From contig NZ_JABGCI010000002.1 in assembly GCF_019799905.1 (NCBI RefSeq), positions 372,001 through 436,000 on the forward strand: a DNA stretch of 64,000 bases, written 5' to 3'. The DNA comes from Trujillonella endophytica. Lineage in GTDB: Bacteria; Actinomycetota; Actinomycetes; Mycobacteriales; Geodermatophilaceae. The stretch's first letter is position 1. Each line of letters begins with the position of its first letter. The notes under the pieces were generated by a model. That model had not been told where the DNA came from. It ran no database searches and saw nothing but the letters and a program-made list of their open reading frames with translations. Positions 1 to 8,813 of the stretch are shown here, in pieces. A program made the position numbers and the translations under genes.

Positions 1-3000
1 ACGTCGGCGGTTCCCAGGCCACCCGAGACCGAGCGGCCGAAGGTGTCCTTGGCGATCGGGGCGGTCGGGAGCGGCGCGGTGACCGTGACCTGCTGGGCGG
101 TCGCGTTCGTGGCGCCGTCGCTGTCGGTGACGGTCAGCGTGACGGTGTAGGTGCCGGCCGCGGCGTAGGTGTGGGTCGCGGTGGCACCGGTGCCGGCGGC
201 AGCGCCGTCGCCCCAGTTCCAGCTGTACCCGGCCACGGTGCCGTCGCTGTCGTCGCTGGCCGAGCCGTCGACGGAGACGGCCAGGTCGCGGCCGGTGGCG
301 GTGAACGCGGCCTCGGGGGCGGCGTTGACCCGCACGGGGGCCACGACGACCAGCGTCTTCGCGGTCGTGGCGGCGCCCCGGTCGTCGGTCACCGTCAGCG
401 TGACCACGTAGGCGCCGGCGGTGGCGTAGGCGTGCGACGGCGTGGCGCCGGTGCCCCGCTGGCCGTCCCCGAAGTCCCAGGCGTGGGAGGCCACGGTGCC
501 GTCGCTGTCCACGGAGCCGCGGGCGTCGAGCGCCGCGGTCAGCCCGGAGGTGGTGGCGGCGATCCGCGCCGTCGGGGCCATGTTGGGAGCCGGGGTGCTG
601 AGCCCGCCGGCGGCGGCGTGCGCGGCGACCTGCGACGCCGAGAGGGCGGTCGGGTAGAGCGCCACCTCGTCGATGCGGCCGGTGAAGGTGTTCGCGCCGG
701 CGAGCGCCTTGTCGGCGCCGACCCGCAGGTAGCCGTTGTACGCCAGCCCCGTAGTGGTGTCGGTGCGCGACCCGACCAGGACGCCGTCGACGTAGAGGGC
801 CATCCCCGAGGGGCTCATCGACGCCGCGACGTGGTGCCACCTGCCGTCGTTGACGGCGGCGGTGCTGGTCACCGTGCGGGTCGTGGTGGAGAGCCCGAGG
901 AAGCCCGACCGCACCTTGACCGCGAAGGAGATCCGGCCGTTGGTCTGGAGGTGCACCTGGCGGTCGAACGTCGAGCTGTTGCCCGTGGCGCGGTCGGCGA
1001 AGCCGATGATCCGGCCACCCGCGGTGGAGGTGGTCTGGAACCAGGCCTCCTGGGTGAAGGTGTTCGGCGCGGCCTGCGCGGTGCCGGTGGCCAGGGAGGC
1101 CGTCGAGCTGCCCGTGAAGGCGTAGGCGGTGTCACCGGCGATCGCGCCGGTCACGTTGCGGGTGACCCCGGCGCCGACGGTCATCGGCGCGCTGCCGATC
1201 GCATCGGCCGCGACGCCCGCGGCCTCGCCGAGCCGCCAGTGCGACGACGCGCCGTCGGCGCGCACCGTGTCGGCGTACGGGCGGGTCTGCCCGGCCGTGG
1301 GCACCGGGGCGACCTCGACGGACGCCCCGGCGGTGGCCACCGTGTTGCCGAACGGGTCGGTCGCGGTGACGCGGTAGCGCAGGCTGCCGCTGACCCCGGA
1401 GTCACCGGCGGACATGGCCGGCCGGTTCCACCAGGTGGAGGCCTGCACGGTCTCGGCCACCGGGAGGGCCTGGCCCTCGCGCTCGACGCGGTAGACGAGG
1501 TTGGCGTTGTCCTGGTCCGACGTCGCGGTCCAGGAGACGGTGACCCGGCCCGGGGCCGGGGAGGTCGCGGTGGCGGTGAAGCCCTCGGCGGCGGGGCCGA
1601 CGCGGTTGGGCGCGGTGTCGGGCAGCGCGTAGCGCACCAGACCCTGCTGGCCGACGCCGTTCACCCGCGGGAACTCGCCGCCGTAGACGACGTAGCGGTC
1701 GTTGCCGGTGACCGACCAGCCGGCCTGGCCCTGGCCGGTGTGGGTGCCCGGGGTCATGGTCGGGAACCACGGCAGCAGCGAGCCGGCGGGCTGGCCGCGG
1801 AAGTTGCCGTTGGTGATCGTCGCCGACCCCACCGTCCCGGTGGGCGCGAGGGTGAATGCGACGCCGAACTTGTGCACCCGCGGGTTCTGCTCCGGGAAGG
1901 CGCCGATGTTGCGGCAGTCGTGGCTGTGGCTCGCGACGTAGACGACGCCGTTGGAGACGTGGTTGGAGTACGAGTCGCCGCGGCAGTCGTTGATCTCGAC
2001 GATCGCGCCGCCGTCGGCCTCGACGACGAACGAGCCCTCGAGGTTGCCCGGGCCGTAGTAGTCGTAGGCGGTGCCGACCACGAGGTCGCCGGAGGTGCTG
2101 AGGCTGTAGACGGCGGAGTTGACGCCCTGGTTGGTCAGCCGCTGGTTGATCGCGAACGGCTTCGTCGCACCCGAGACCGGGTCGAGGGCCGCGACGCCGG
2201 TGGCCTTGACGCCGTTCATGGTGTCGAACCGGCCGCCGGCGATGACCTGGCCGGTGCCGGCCACCGTGAGGGCGAGGACGGCGTCGCTGGTCTTGGCGTT
2301 GCCGGTGGGGTTGTTCGGCAGGGTGTTGCCGGCGGTGGAGCCGACGCCCGGCACCGGCGCCCAGGGCAGCAGGCTGCCGTCGGCGGCGCTCACGGCCGCC
2401 AGCCGGCTGCGGCTGACGCTGCCGACCGCGGTGATGCTGCCGCCCATGTAGACGGTGTCGTTCGTGACCGCGAGGGCGGCGACCTGGCTCTGCACGGCCG
2501 GGGCGAAGCCGGCGACCAGGGCACCGGTCGCGGTGTCGAAGGCGGCGACGCGGCGGCGGGTCTGCCCGTCGACGGTCGTGAAGTCACCGGCCACGTAGAC
2601 GCGCGAGCCGTCGGGCGAGGCCGCGACGGCCAGCACCTGGCCGTTGAGGTCGTGCGCGAACGAGGTGATCAGCTCGCCGGTGCGGATGTCGTAGGCGAGC
2701 AGGTTGGCCCGCGGCGTCTCGCCGGTCCCGAGCGGCGCACCGGCGGGCCGGGCGCTGGTGAACGCGCCGCCGACGTAGACGGTGTTGCCGACGACGACCT
2801 GCGCCCACGCGACGCCGTTGATCTGCACGGTCGGCAGGGCGTCGGCGGTGACTGTCGTCGGCGTGCTCGCCGACGGGACCAGCGGGGCGGAGTCGGCCCG
2901 AGCCGCGCCGGGCAGGAGCGCCATGCTGCCGGCCGCCAGCAGGAGGCTGACGGCGCCCGCGACGGCGCGGGCCGGTGCCCGCCGAGGCGCGTTCGAAGAC

Positions 3001-3008
3001 GTGGACAT
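1..3008 (-). CDS. Secreted PKD/LamG-domain protein, partial (3' end outside window)
   Basis: Translation from the ATG at 3008 (upstream GGGGGA, 5 nt spacing) opens with an Arg-rich signal peptide ending in AARA, then a roughly 450-residue region of repeated VYVGGDF-like blades resembling a beta-propeller, a fibronectin-like stretch, a LamG/concanavalin-like domain (HHVAASMSPSGMALYVDG) and at least two PKD domains (WDFGDG, WNWGDG). No stop is reached before base 1, so the C terminus is missing. It is a close paralog of the complete protein just downstream at 3260-7795: the segment after the signal peptide (LPTVQINGVAWAQVVVGN) is identical. Such proteins are exported and probably bind or decorate the cell envelope. 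The neighbouring exopolysaccharide genes fit that. No catalytic site is recognisable, so the role is inferred. Confidence 0.85.
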   Translation of the reverse strand, partial: MSTSSNAPRRAPARAVAGAVSLLLAAGSMALLPGAARADSAPLVPSASTPTTVTADALPTVQINGVAWAQVVVGNTVYVGGAFTSARPAGAPLGTGETPRANLLAYDIRTGELITSFAHDLNGQVLAVAASPDGSRVYVAGDFTTVDGQTRRRVAAFDTATGALVAGFAPAVQSQVAALAVTNDTVYMGGSITAVGSVSRSRLAAVSAADGSLLPWAPVPGVGSTAGNTLPNNPTGNAKTSDAVLALTVAGTGQVIAGGRFDTMNGVKATGVAALDPVSGATKPFAINQRLTNQGVNSAVYSLSTSGDLVVGTAYDYYGPGNLEGSFVVEADGGAIVEINDCRGDSYSNHVSNGVVYVASHSHDCRNIGAFPEQNPRVHKFGVAFTLAPTGTVGSATITNGNFRGQPAGSLLPWFPTMTPGTHTGQGQAGWSVTGNDRYVVYGGEFPRVNGVGQQGLVRYALPDTAPNRVGPAAEGFTATATSPAPGRVTVSWTATSDQDNANLVYRVEREGQALPVAETVQASTWWNRPAMSAGDSGVSGSLRYRVTATDPFGNTVATAGASVEVAPVPTAGQTRPYADTVRADGASSHWRLGEAAGVAADAIGSAPMTVGAGVTRNVTGAIAGDTAYAFTGSSTASLATGTAQAAPNTFTQEAWFQTTSTAGGRIIGFADRATGNSSTFDRQVHLQTNGRISFAVKVRSGFLGLSTTTRTVTSTAAVNDGRWHHVAASMSPSGMALYVDGVLVGSRTDTTTGLAYNGYLRVGADKALAGANTFTGRIDEVALYPTALSASQVAAHAAAGGLSTPAPNMAPTARIAATTSGLTAALDARGSVDSDGTVASHAWDFGDGQRGTGATPSHAYATAGAYVVTLTVTDDRGAATTAKTLVVVAPVRVNAAPEAAFTATGRDLAVSVDGSASDDSDGTVAGYSWNWGDGAAAGTGATATHTYAAAGTYTVTLTVTDSDGATNATAQQVTVTAPLPTAPIAKDTFGRSVSGGLGTAD

Positions 3009-3204
3009 GCGGTTCCCCCGTGTGCCAGGACCCGAGAGCGGCGGCCTCCCCCTGGATGCCGTCGTCGAGTACCGAGCGTGACCATGACAGGGGGCACGGA
3101 CCGTGACGATCACCTGACGGGGTGAGGACCTGCGCTCTCCTCCCTCGTCGAGGTGAGGTCGATGACCAGAGTGACTGCGCTGTCGCAGCCCGCTGATCAC
3201 GCAG

Positions 3205-3239
3205 CGTCGTGGCCGGCCCGTGCGGGGCCGGCCACGACG
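3205..3239. terminator. Perfect 15-bp hairpin between the tandem PKD genes
   Basis: Arms 3205-3219 and 3225-3239 are exact reverse complements with a 5-nt loop. It lies 20 bp past the stop of the minus-strand PKD gene ending at 3260, so it most likely terminates that transcript and separates it from the next paralog. There is no U-tract, which is usual in high-GC actinobacteria. Confidence 0.75.
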
Positions 3240-3259
3240 TCGCGGTCAGTGCCGCGGGA

Positions 3260-6200
3260 TCACTGCGCCGCGGTCACCTGCAGCTCGTCGAACCGGACGG
3301 CGACCGGGCTGGTGGAGCTACCCGACAGGTAGGCCGCCAGGCCGACCGAGCCCGCCGCCTGCAGCTCGGCGGTGCTGTCGGTGCGGACCAGGGTCGGGGT
3401 CGCCGGCTCGGCGGTGCCGACCTGCCAGACGGTCAGCGCCAGCTCGGTCGTCCCGGTGCCGGTCACCCGCAGGTGCACCTGCAGCGGCAGGTCCGCGGTG
3501 TAGGTGAGCCCGGGCAGGGTGAGGAAGCCCAGCGTGGTCTCCACGCCCCCGACCTCACGGACCAGCGACACACCGACCTCCCCGGTCGGCAGCACCCGCA
3601 CCCGCGCCTTGTACTGCGCCGTTCCGACCCGGCGGCCGGTCACGTATGCGTAGGCCCCGGTGCCGTTGGCCGGCGTCCGCGAGAACGACAGCGTCGCCCG
3701 CACGTCCACCGCGGTCTGCGCGACCGACCCCAGGTGCGAGGCGGCGTTGTTGCCCGGCCCGACGGTCAACACCGCCGCCCCGCCGGCGACCGCCTGCCGC
3801 GCCGCGCCGGTCAGCACCGTCCACGCACCGCCGGCGTCGGCGACGCCCAGCCCACCGGTCGAGGCACGCTCGAACGCGTCGGCGGCCAGCACCTGCGGCT
3901 GCACCGGCCCACCCGGCTCCTCCGGCTCGCCCGGGTCGGCGGGCGCGCTCACCGTCACCGGACGCGTGGTGGTCGCGGTCGCGCCGTCGTCGTCGGTCAC
4001 CGTGAGGGTCACCGTGTACGTGCCGGGGGTGGAGTAGGCATGCGTCGCCGTCGCACCCGAACCGGCCGCCGTGCCGTCACCCCAGTTCCACGCGTGGGCG
4101 GCGACGGTGCCGTCGGAGTCGGTCGAGCCACGTCCGTCCACCGCCACCGACAGGTCCGTGACCTGCGCGGTGAACGCCGCTCCGGGGGCCACGTTCGCCG
4201 GCGGCGGCGGGGTCGCGCCGCCAGCGGTGACCTGCAGGTCGTCGACACGGACGACGGTCGCGGCGGTGGCATTGCCGGGCCGGTAGGCGCCGATCCCGAC
4301 GGCGCCGGGGGCCTGGAGAGCCGCCGTTGTGTCGGTCCGCGACAGCTGCGGCGCGGCCGGCTCCGGCTGCCCGGTCGCCCACACCGCCGCGGTGACGGTC
4401 GTCGTGCCGGTGCCCGTCACCCGCACGCGGGTCTGCAGCACCGTGCCGGGGGTCCAGGTCAGCCCCGCGACGCGGGTCTCCCCACCGGGGAAGGTCTCCG
4501 CTCCGCCGACGATCCGCGACAGCGCCAGGTACACCGCGCCGTCCGGTGCCACCCGCATCCGCACGGTGTACTCGTTGCCGGTGCTCACCCGGCGGCCGGT
4601 CAGCTCGACGAACGTGCCGGTGCCGGTCGGGACCGACGACAGGCTCACCGCGGCGCGCACGTCGGCGGCCGTGGTGCCCACCGACCCGAGGTACGCCCCG
4701 GTCTCGTTCCCGGCGCCGGGGAGCCCCAGCACCGCGGTGCCGTCGGCGACCGACAGTCGCGAGGCCCCCGCCGACGCCGTCCAGGCGCCGCCGAGCTCGG
4801 CGGTCCCGAGGCCGCCGGTGGCGGTCCGGGAGAAGGTGTCGGTGGCGATCGGCGGGGCCGACCCCGGCGCGGCCACGGCCACCCCGCGGGTGACGGACGC
4901 CGTGGCGCCGTCGTCGTCGGTCACCGTGAGCGTCACCTGGTACGTGCCGGGAGTCGCGTAGGTGTGCGACGCGGTGGCACCGGTGCCGTTGGCGGTCGAG
5001 TCACCCCACGCCCACGTGTACGAGGCGACGGTGCCGTCGGCATCGGTCGACCCGCTCGCGTCCACCGCGGCCGTCAGCCCCGAGGAGTTCGAGGTGAAGG
5101 CGGCGGTCGGCGCCTTGTTCGGCGGCTCGACCACGGTGACCTGCCGCTCGGTCGTCCCCGTCGCACCCGCGGCGTCGGTGACGGTGAGCCGGACGGTGTA
5201 GGTCCCCGCCCGGGTGTAGGTGCGGGTCGCCGTCGCCCCGGTCGCGGTCGAGCCGTCCCCGAAGTCCCAGCGGTAGGAGCTGATCGCGCCGTCGGGGTCG
5301 ATGGAGGAGTGGCCGTCGACGGTGGCGGTCAGGTCCTGGACGCCCGCGGTGAACGACGCGGTGGGAGCCACGTTGGCGGCCGAACCCGTCGTGCCGAGGG
5401 TGAAGTGGCGGGCCACCTGGTCGGCGGTGAGCACCGTCGGGTAGACGGCGACCTCGTCGATGGAGCCGGTGAAGTACGGCGCCCCCGACCACGTCCGGTC
5501 CCCGCCGATGCGCCAGTAGCCGGTCATGACCTGGGCCTGGATGCCGTCGGTACGGCTGGCCACGAGCCGGCCGTCCACGTAGAGCTGCATGCCCGTCGCG
5601 CCGACCGTGGCGGCGACGTGGTGCCACTGCCCGTCGTTGTAGGTGGTCGGCGACGCCAGCTCGAAGCCGGTGAGCGGCCACACGCCCCAGCGCACCCTGC
5701 CGGACGGGTCCAGCCAGATGTGCCGGTCGTAGGAGTTGCTCAGCCCCGTGCGCTGGTCGCCGAAGCCGATGAGCTTCCCGCCGGCCGTGCTCCGGGTCGA
5801 GAACCACAGCTCGAGGGAGAGCGTCTGCAGGCCCTGCCGCGGGGTCTGCGTCGACAGCGTGGCGTTGGACCCGTTGAAGGTCATCGCGGTGTTGCCGTCC
5901 CCGCGGATGGCTCCGGCCGCGCCGTATCCCACGCCCCCGGTGGCCACCACGTCGTCCACGCCGCCCTGGTCCCAGGAGACGTTCGGCACCCGCTCACCGA
6001 GCGACCAGTGGTCGCTGGCCCCGTCGGCCTGCACCGCGGCGGCGTAGGGCCGCTGCCCCGCCGCGCCGGCGGAGGTGGCCGAGGCGCTGCCGATCGTCAC
6101 CGTGTTGTTGAGCGGGTCGCTGACGGTGACGCGGTAGCTGTGCGAGCCGGGGGCCGCGGTGCGGTCGACCCACACGACGGGCAGCCGCTGCCACCACAGC

Positions 6201-7795
6201 GACGTGCGGGCGAAGGTCACCAGCGGCTGCGCCTCGCCGTCGCGGTACACGCGGTAGGTCAGCACGGCGTTGTCCCGGTCGGACGCGCTCTGCCAGGCGA
6301 CCCGCATGCCGTTGGCGGTCCCGGCGACCGTGACACCGGGGGTCACGTCCGGGCCGATCCGGTTCGGCGCGATCGACGGGACGGCGAAGCGGACGAGGCC
6401 CTGCTGGTTCTGGCCGTTGACCCTCGGGAACTCGCCGCCGTACACGAGGTACTGCCCGTTGCCGGACACGCTCCAGCCGGCCTGGTACTGGCCGGTGAAC
6501 GAGCCCATGGCGAAGGTCGGGAACCAGTTGAGCAGCGCCGGCGCGGGCGCACCGGCGAAGTTCGGGTTGAGCTTGGTGGCGTGCCCGACCCGCCCCAGGG
6601 GGGCCAGGCTCATGGCGGTCCCGTACCTCCAGACGCGGTCGGGGAGCTGCTCGGGGAAGGCGCCGATGTTGGCGCAGTTGTGCATGTGGGAGGAGCTGTA
6701 CAGCGCGCCGTTCATCGGCCAGGTGCTGTAGGTGTCGCCGCGGCAGTCGGCGAACCACCGGACGGCGCCGCCGTTGGCGGCCGCGGCGAAGTTCGACTCG
6801 AGGTTGCCCGGGCCCCACCAGTCGTAGGCGGAGCCGTACACGTTGGTGCCGTCGGTGGAGAGGCTCCACACGGCGGAGTTGATGCCCTGGTTGGTGAGCA
6901 GCTGGTTGATCGAGAACGGACGGTTCGCGCCGGTGCTCGACGGGGAGCTCGCGTCGATGGCGGCGACGCCGGTCGCCCGGACCCCGTTCATCGTGTGGAA
7001 CCGGCCGCCGGCGACGACCTGCGTGCCGTTGTTGGTGATCACCAGGGCGAGCACGTCGGTCGACAGCTGGTCGTTGCGCGGGTCGCGGGTGTTCGGGATC
7101 GGGTTCCCGTTCGCGTCGTGCAGCGGCAGCGTGTTGCCGTTCGTCGGCCCCGGGCCGGGGACGGGCGCCCAGGGCAGCAGGCCGCCGTCCGCGGCGCGGA
7201 CCGCGGCCAGCCGCGACCGGCTGACCCCGCCCGCGGCGCTGATGTTGCCGCCGAGGTAGACGGCGGTGTCGGTGGCCGCGACGGCCATGACCGAGCCGTT
7301 GACGCTGGGCCGGAAGGAGTCGACGAGGGCCCCGGTGCGGGTGTCGTACGCGGCGATCCGCTGGCGGGCCTGCCCGTTGGCGACGGTGAAGTCACCGCCG
7401 ACGTAGAGCCGGGTGCCGTCCGGGGAGGCCGCGAGCGCCCGCGCCTGGGCGTTGAGGCTCGGCGCGAACGACGTGATCAGCTGCCCGGTGCGGATGTCGT
7501 AGGCGAGCAGGTTGTTGCGCACCGTCTCGTTCGTGCCGGGTGCGGCTCCCGCGGGCCGGGCCCGGGTGAACGAGCCGGCGACGTAGACGGTGTTGCCGAC
7601 GACGACCTGCGCCCAGGCCACACCGTTGATCTGCACGGTGGGCAGCGCGTCGGCCGACACGGTCACCGGGTCGGTCGCCGACACCGGCGCGGGCGCTGTG
7701 TCCGCCCTCGCCGTCCCGGGGAGGGCCAGGGCCCAGCTCCCCACGGCGACCGCCATCGCAGCCACCGTCGCCACGGCGCGCTTGCGCACACCCAT
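3260..7795 (-). CDS. Large secreted PKD/LamG-domain protein (complete paralog)
   Basis: A protein of about 1,511 residues. Starting at the second ATG (7795) gives a clear signal peptide (MGVRKRAVATVAAM, cleavage after GTARA) and a GGGGGA SD motif 7 nt upstream. An ATG at 7810 is the alternative. Domain order is: propeller-like N region (about 40-500, with VYVGGDF and VYLGGNI blades), FN3-like segment, LamG domain (about 590-810, LELWFSTRSTAGG), two PKD domains (WDFGDGS, WAWGDS), a DTFSR..GGLGTAELGGAWT module, a third PKD domain and a second copy of that module. The tail module (DAFERASTGGLGVADAGG) resembles carbohydrate-binding beta-sandwiches. It is probably an exported adhesin or glycan-associated protein. 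No enzyme motif is visible. It forms a tandem pair with the truncated gene downstream. Confidence 0.88.
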   Translation of the reverse strand: MGVRKRAVATVAAMAVAVGSWALALPGTARADTAPAPVSATDPVTVSADALPTVQINGVAWAQVVVGNTVYVAGSFTRARPAGAAPGTNETVRNNLLAYDIRTGQLITSFAPSLNAQARALAASPDGTRLYVGGDFTVANGQARQRIAAYDTRTGALVDSFRPSVNGSVMAVAATDTAVYLGGNISAAGGVSRSRLAAVRAADGGLLPWAPVPGPGPTNGNTLPLHDANGNPIPNTRDPRNDQLSTDVLALVITNNGTQVVAGGRFHTMNGVRATGVAAIDASSPSSTGANRPFSINQLLTNQGINSAVWSLSTDGTNVYGSAYDWWGPGNLESNFAAAANGGAVRWFADCRGDTYSTWPMNGALYSSSHMHNCANIGAFPEQLPDRVWRYGTAMSLAPLGRVGHATKLNPNFAGAPAPALLNWFPTFAMGSFTGQYQAGWSVSGNGQYLVYGGEFPRVNGQNQQGLVRFAVPSIAPNRIGPDVTPGVTVAGTANGMRVAWQSASDRDNAVLTYRVYRDGEAQPLVTFARTSLWWQRLPVVWVDRTAAPGSHSYRVTVSDPLNNTVTIGSASATSAGAAGQRPYAAAVQADGASDHWSLGERVPNVSWDQGGVDDVVATGGVGYGAAGAIRGDGNTAMTFNGSNATLSTQTPRQGLQTLSLELWFSTRSTAGGKLIGFGDQRTGLSNSYDRHIWLDPSGRVRWGVWPLTGFELASPTTYNDGQWHHVAATVGATGMQLYVDGRLVASRTDGIQAQVMTGYWRIGGDRTWSGAPYFTGSIDEVAVYPTVLTADQVARHFTLGTTGSAANVAPTASFTAGVQDLTATVDGHSSIDPDGAISSYRWDFGDGSTATGATATRTYTRAGTYTVRLTVTDAAGATGTTERQVTVVEPPNKAPTAAFTSNSSGLTAAVDASGSTDADGTVASYTWAWGDSTANGTGATASHTYATPGTYQVTLTVTDDDGATASVTRGVAVAAPGSAPPIATDTFSRTATGGLGTAELGGAWTASAGASRLSVADGTAVLGLPGAGNETGAYLGSVGTTAADVRAAVSLSSVPTGTGTFVELTGRRVSTGNEYTVRMRVAPDGAVYLALSRIVGGAETFPGGETRVAGLTWTPGTVLQTRVRVTGTGTTTVTAAVWATGQPEPAAPQLSRTDTTAALQAPGAVGIGAYRPGNATAATVVRVDDLQVTAGGATPPPPANVAPGAAFTAQVTDLSVAVDGRGSTDSDGTVAAHAWNWGDGTAAGSGATATHAYSTPGTYTVTLTVTDDDGATATTTRPVTVSAPADPGEPEEPGGPVQPQVLAADAFERASTGGLGVADAGGAWTVLTGAARQAVAGGAAVLTVGPGNNAASHLGSVAQTAVDVRATLSFSRTPANGTGAYAYVTGRRVGTAQYKARVRVLPTGEVGVSLVREVGGVETTLGFLTLPGLTYTADLPLQVHLRVTGTGTTELALTVWQVGTAEPATPTLVRTDSTAELQAAGSVGLAAYLSGSSTSPVAVRFDELQVTAAQ

Positions 7796-8016
7796 CCCCA
7801 CGTCCCCCATGAGAGCCCCCGCTCGCGTTCCAGTACCCGACCGTCCCGGAGGAACGGTCGATTGATACTAAGCGTGACGAACGCGGCTCCGGCAGGGGTG
7901 AACGTGCACCCGATACGGTGACGACCTGCGTTTTCTCACCCTTACTGAGGACGGCTGATGACCCTGCGTCATCGCGCCACTGCCCGGGGCGAGGTCAGGA
8001 GCGGGGCCGGAACGCG

Positions 8017-8054
8017 CGACGACCCGCCACCGCGGGTGCGGTGACGGGTCGTCG
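8017..8054. terminator. 17-bp hairpin after the membrane-anchored protein gene
   Basis: Arms 8017-8033 and 8038-8054 pair with one mismatch around a GGGT loop. The hairpin sits about 22 bp downstream of the stop at 8077 on the minus strand, the expected place for a rho-independent terminator in this GC range. Confidence 0.7.
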
Positions 8055-8076
8055 AGGAGCTGGTGCGGGCGGCCGG

Positions 8077-8748
8077 TCAGACCGCCGGGCCGGTGAACAG
8101 CAGCAGCGGTGCGCCGGCCTGGTAGCCGACCTCGAGGGTGACGAGGTCGCGCACGTCGGTCGGCACGCTGAAGACGTAGACGCCCTCCCCCGACCCGCCC
8201 GGGTCCACCATCCCGGAGAACGGCGCCTGGGACGGGTCGCCCAGCGGAGAGGCCGGCGTGCGGTCGGTGCCGTAGGACATGTTGACGGCGACGCCGTCGA
8301 GCGAGACGGCCTCGGCGGTGCCGTTCTCGATGCGCACGGTCACCCGCAGCGCCGGTCCGGCGATGTTGCCCGGGCCGACCGCCGTGCCGTCGATCGCCTC
8401 GATCGACGCGATGGTGGCCACGATCCCGTTGCCGACGGCCGCCGGGGCGTCGATCGGCACCTCCGGCAGCGCGGCCGGGAGCTCGTCGACGTCCTCGGTG
8501 GGGCCGGTCGGGGTGGGCGTGGGCGGCGGGGGGGCGATCGTCTCCTCGACGGGCGCACCCGAGGTGGCAGCGGCGGACGTCTCCGCCGCGGCCGGGGCGT
8601 CGCCGTCGTCCCCGCGGGTGGCCAGCACCCACCCCAGCGCCACGACGGCGGCCAGCACCGCGGCACCGACGGCCAGCAGCAGCCGGCGGCGCGGCGCCAC
8701 CCCCTCCCGCTCCTCGGCGGACGAAGCCCTGCGCTCCTGGACCTCCAC
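8077..8748 (-). CDS. Membrane-anchored extracellular protein (DUF4352-like fold guess)
   Basis: I chose the GTG at 8748 because GGGGGGAG lies 5 nt upstream; another GTG at 8817 would overlap the preceding glycosyltransferase stop. The product (223 aa) has a short basic cytoplasmic N terminus, one transmembrane helix (LLLAVGAAVLAAVVALGW, about residues 24-41), an Ala/Pro/Thr-rich linker and an outside domain with PALRVTVRIENGTAEAVSLDGV. That pattern of extracellular beta-sandwich is typical of DUF4352-like lipoproteins. It follows the glycosyltransferase on the same strand, so it may be surface-polysaccharide associated. The specific function is unknown. Confidence 0.7.
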   Translation of the reverse strand: MEVQERRASSAEEREGVAPRRRLLLAVGAAVLAAVVALGWVLATRGDDGDAPAAAETSAAATSGAPVEETIAPPPPTPTPTGPTEDVDELPAALPEVPIDAPAAVGNGIVATIASIEAIDGTAVGPGNIAGPALRVTVRIENGTAEAVSLDGVAVNMSYGTDRTPASPLGDPSQAPFSGMVDPGGSGEGVYVFSVPTDVRDLVTLEVGYQAGAPLLLFTGPAV

Positions 8749-8763
8749 GGCGACTCCCCCCTC

Positions 8764-8781
8764 GCGCCCCCGCGGGGGCGC
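8764..8781. repeat. Perfect 18-bp palindrome between two genes
   Basis: The sequence gcgccccc-gc-gggggcgc is self-complementary and falls between the stop of the glycosyltransferase gene (8814) and the chosen start of the next gene (8748). It could act as a weak terminator or attenuator, and it supports the downstream start choice at 8748. Confidence 0.5.
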
Positions 8782-8813
8782 CTGTTCCTGATCGGTGCCG
8801 CGCTCCGCGCGGG

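Noticed and set aside
171..3125. Long plus-strand open frame of 984 codons opposite the first PKD gene
   Set aside because: Gly/Arg/Val-rich shadow of the minus-strand gene. No SD or domain; typical of high-GC antisense frames.
3209..7921. Plus-strand open frame of 1,570 codons opposite the second PKD gene
   Set aside because: Mirror of the coding strand's GC3 bias. The minus-strand product has signal peptide, LamG and PKD motifs; this one has none.
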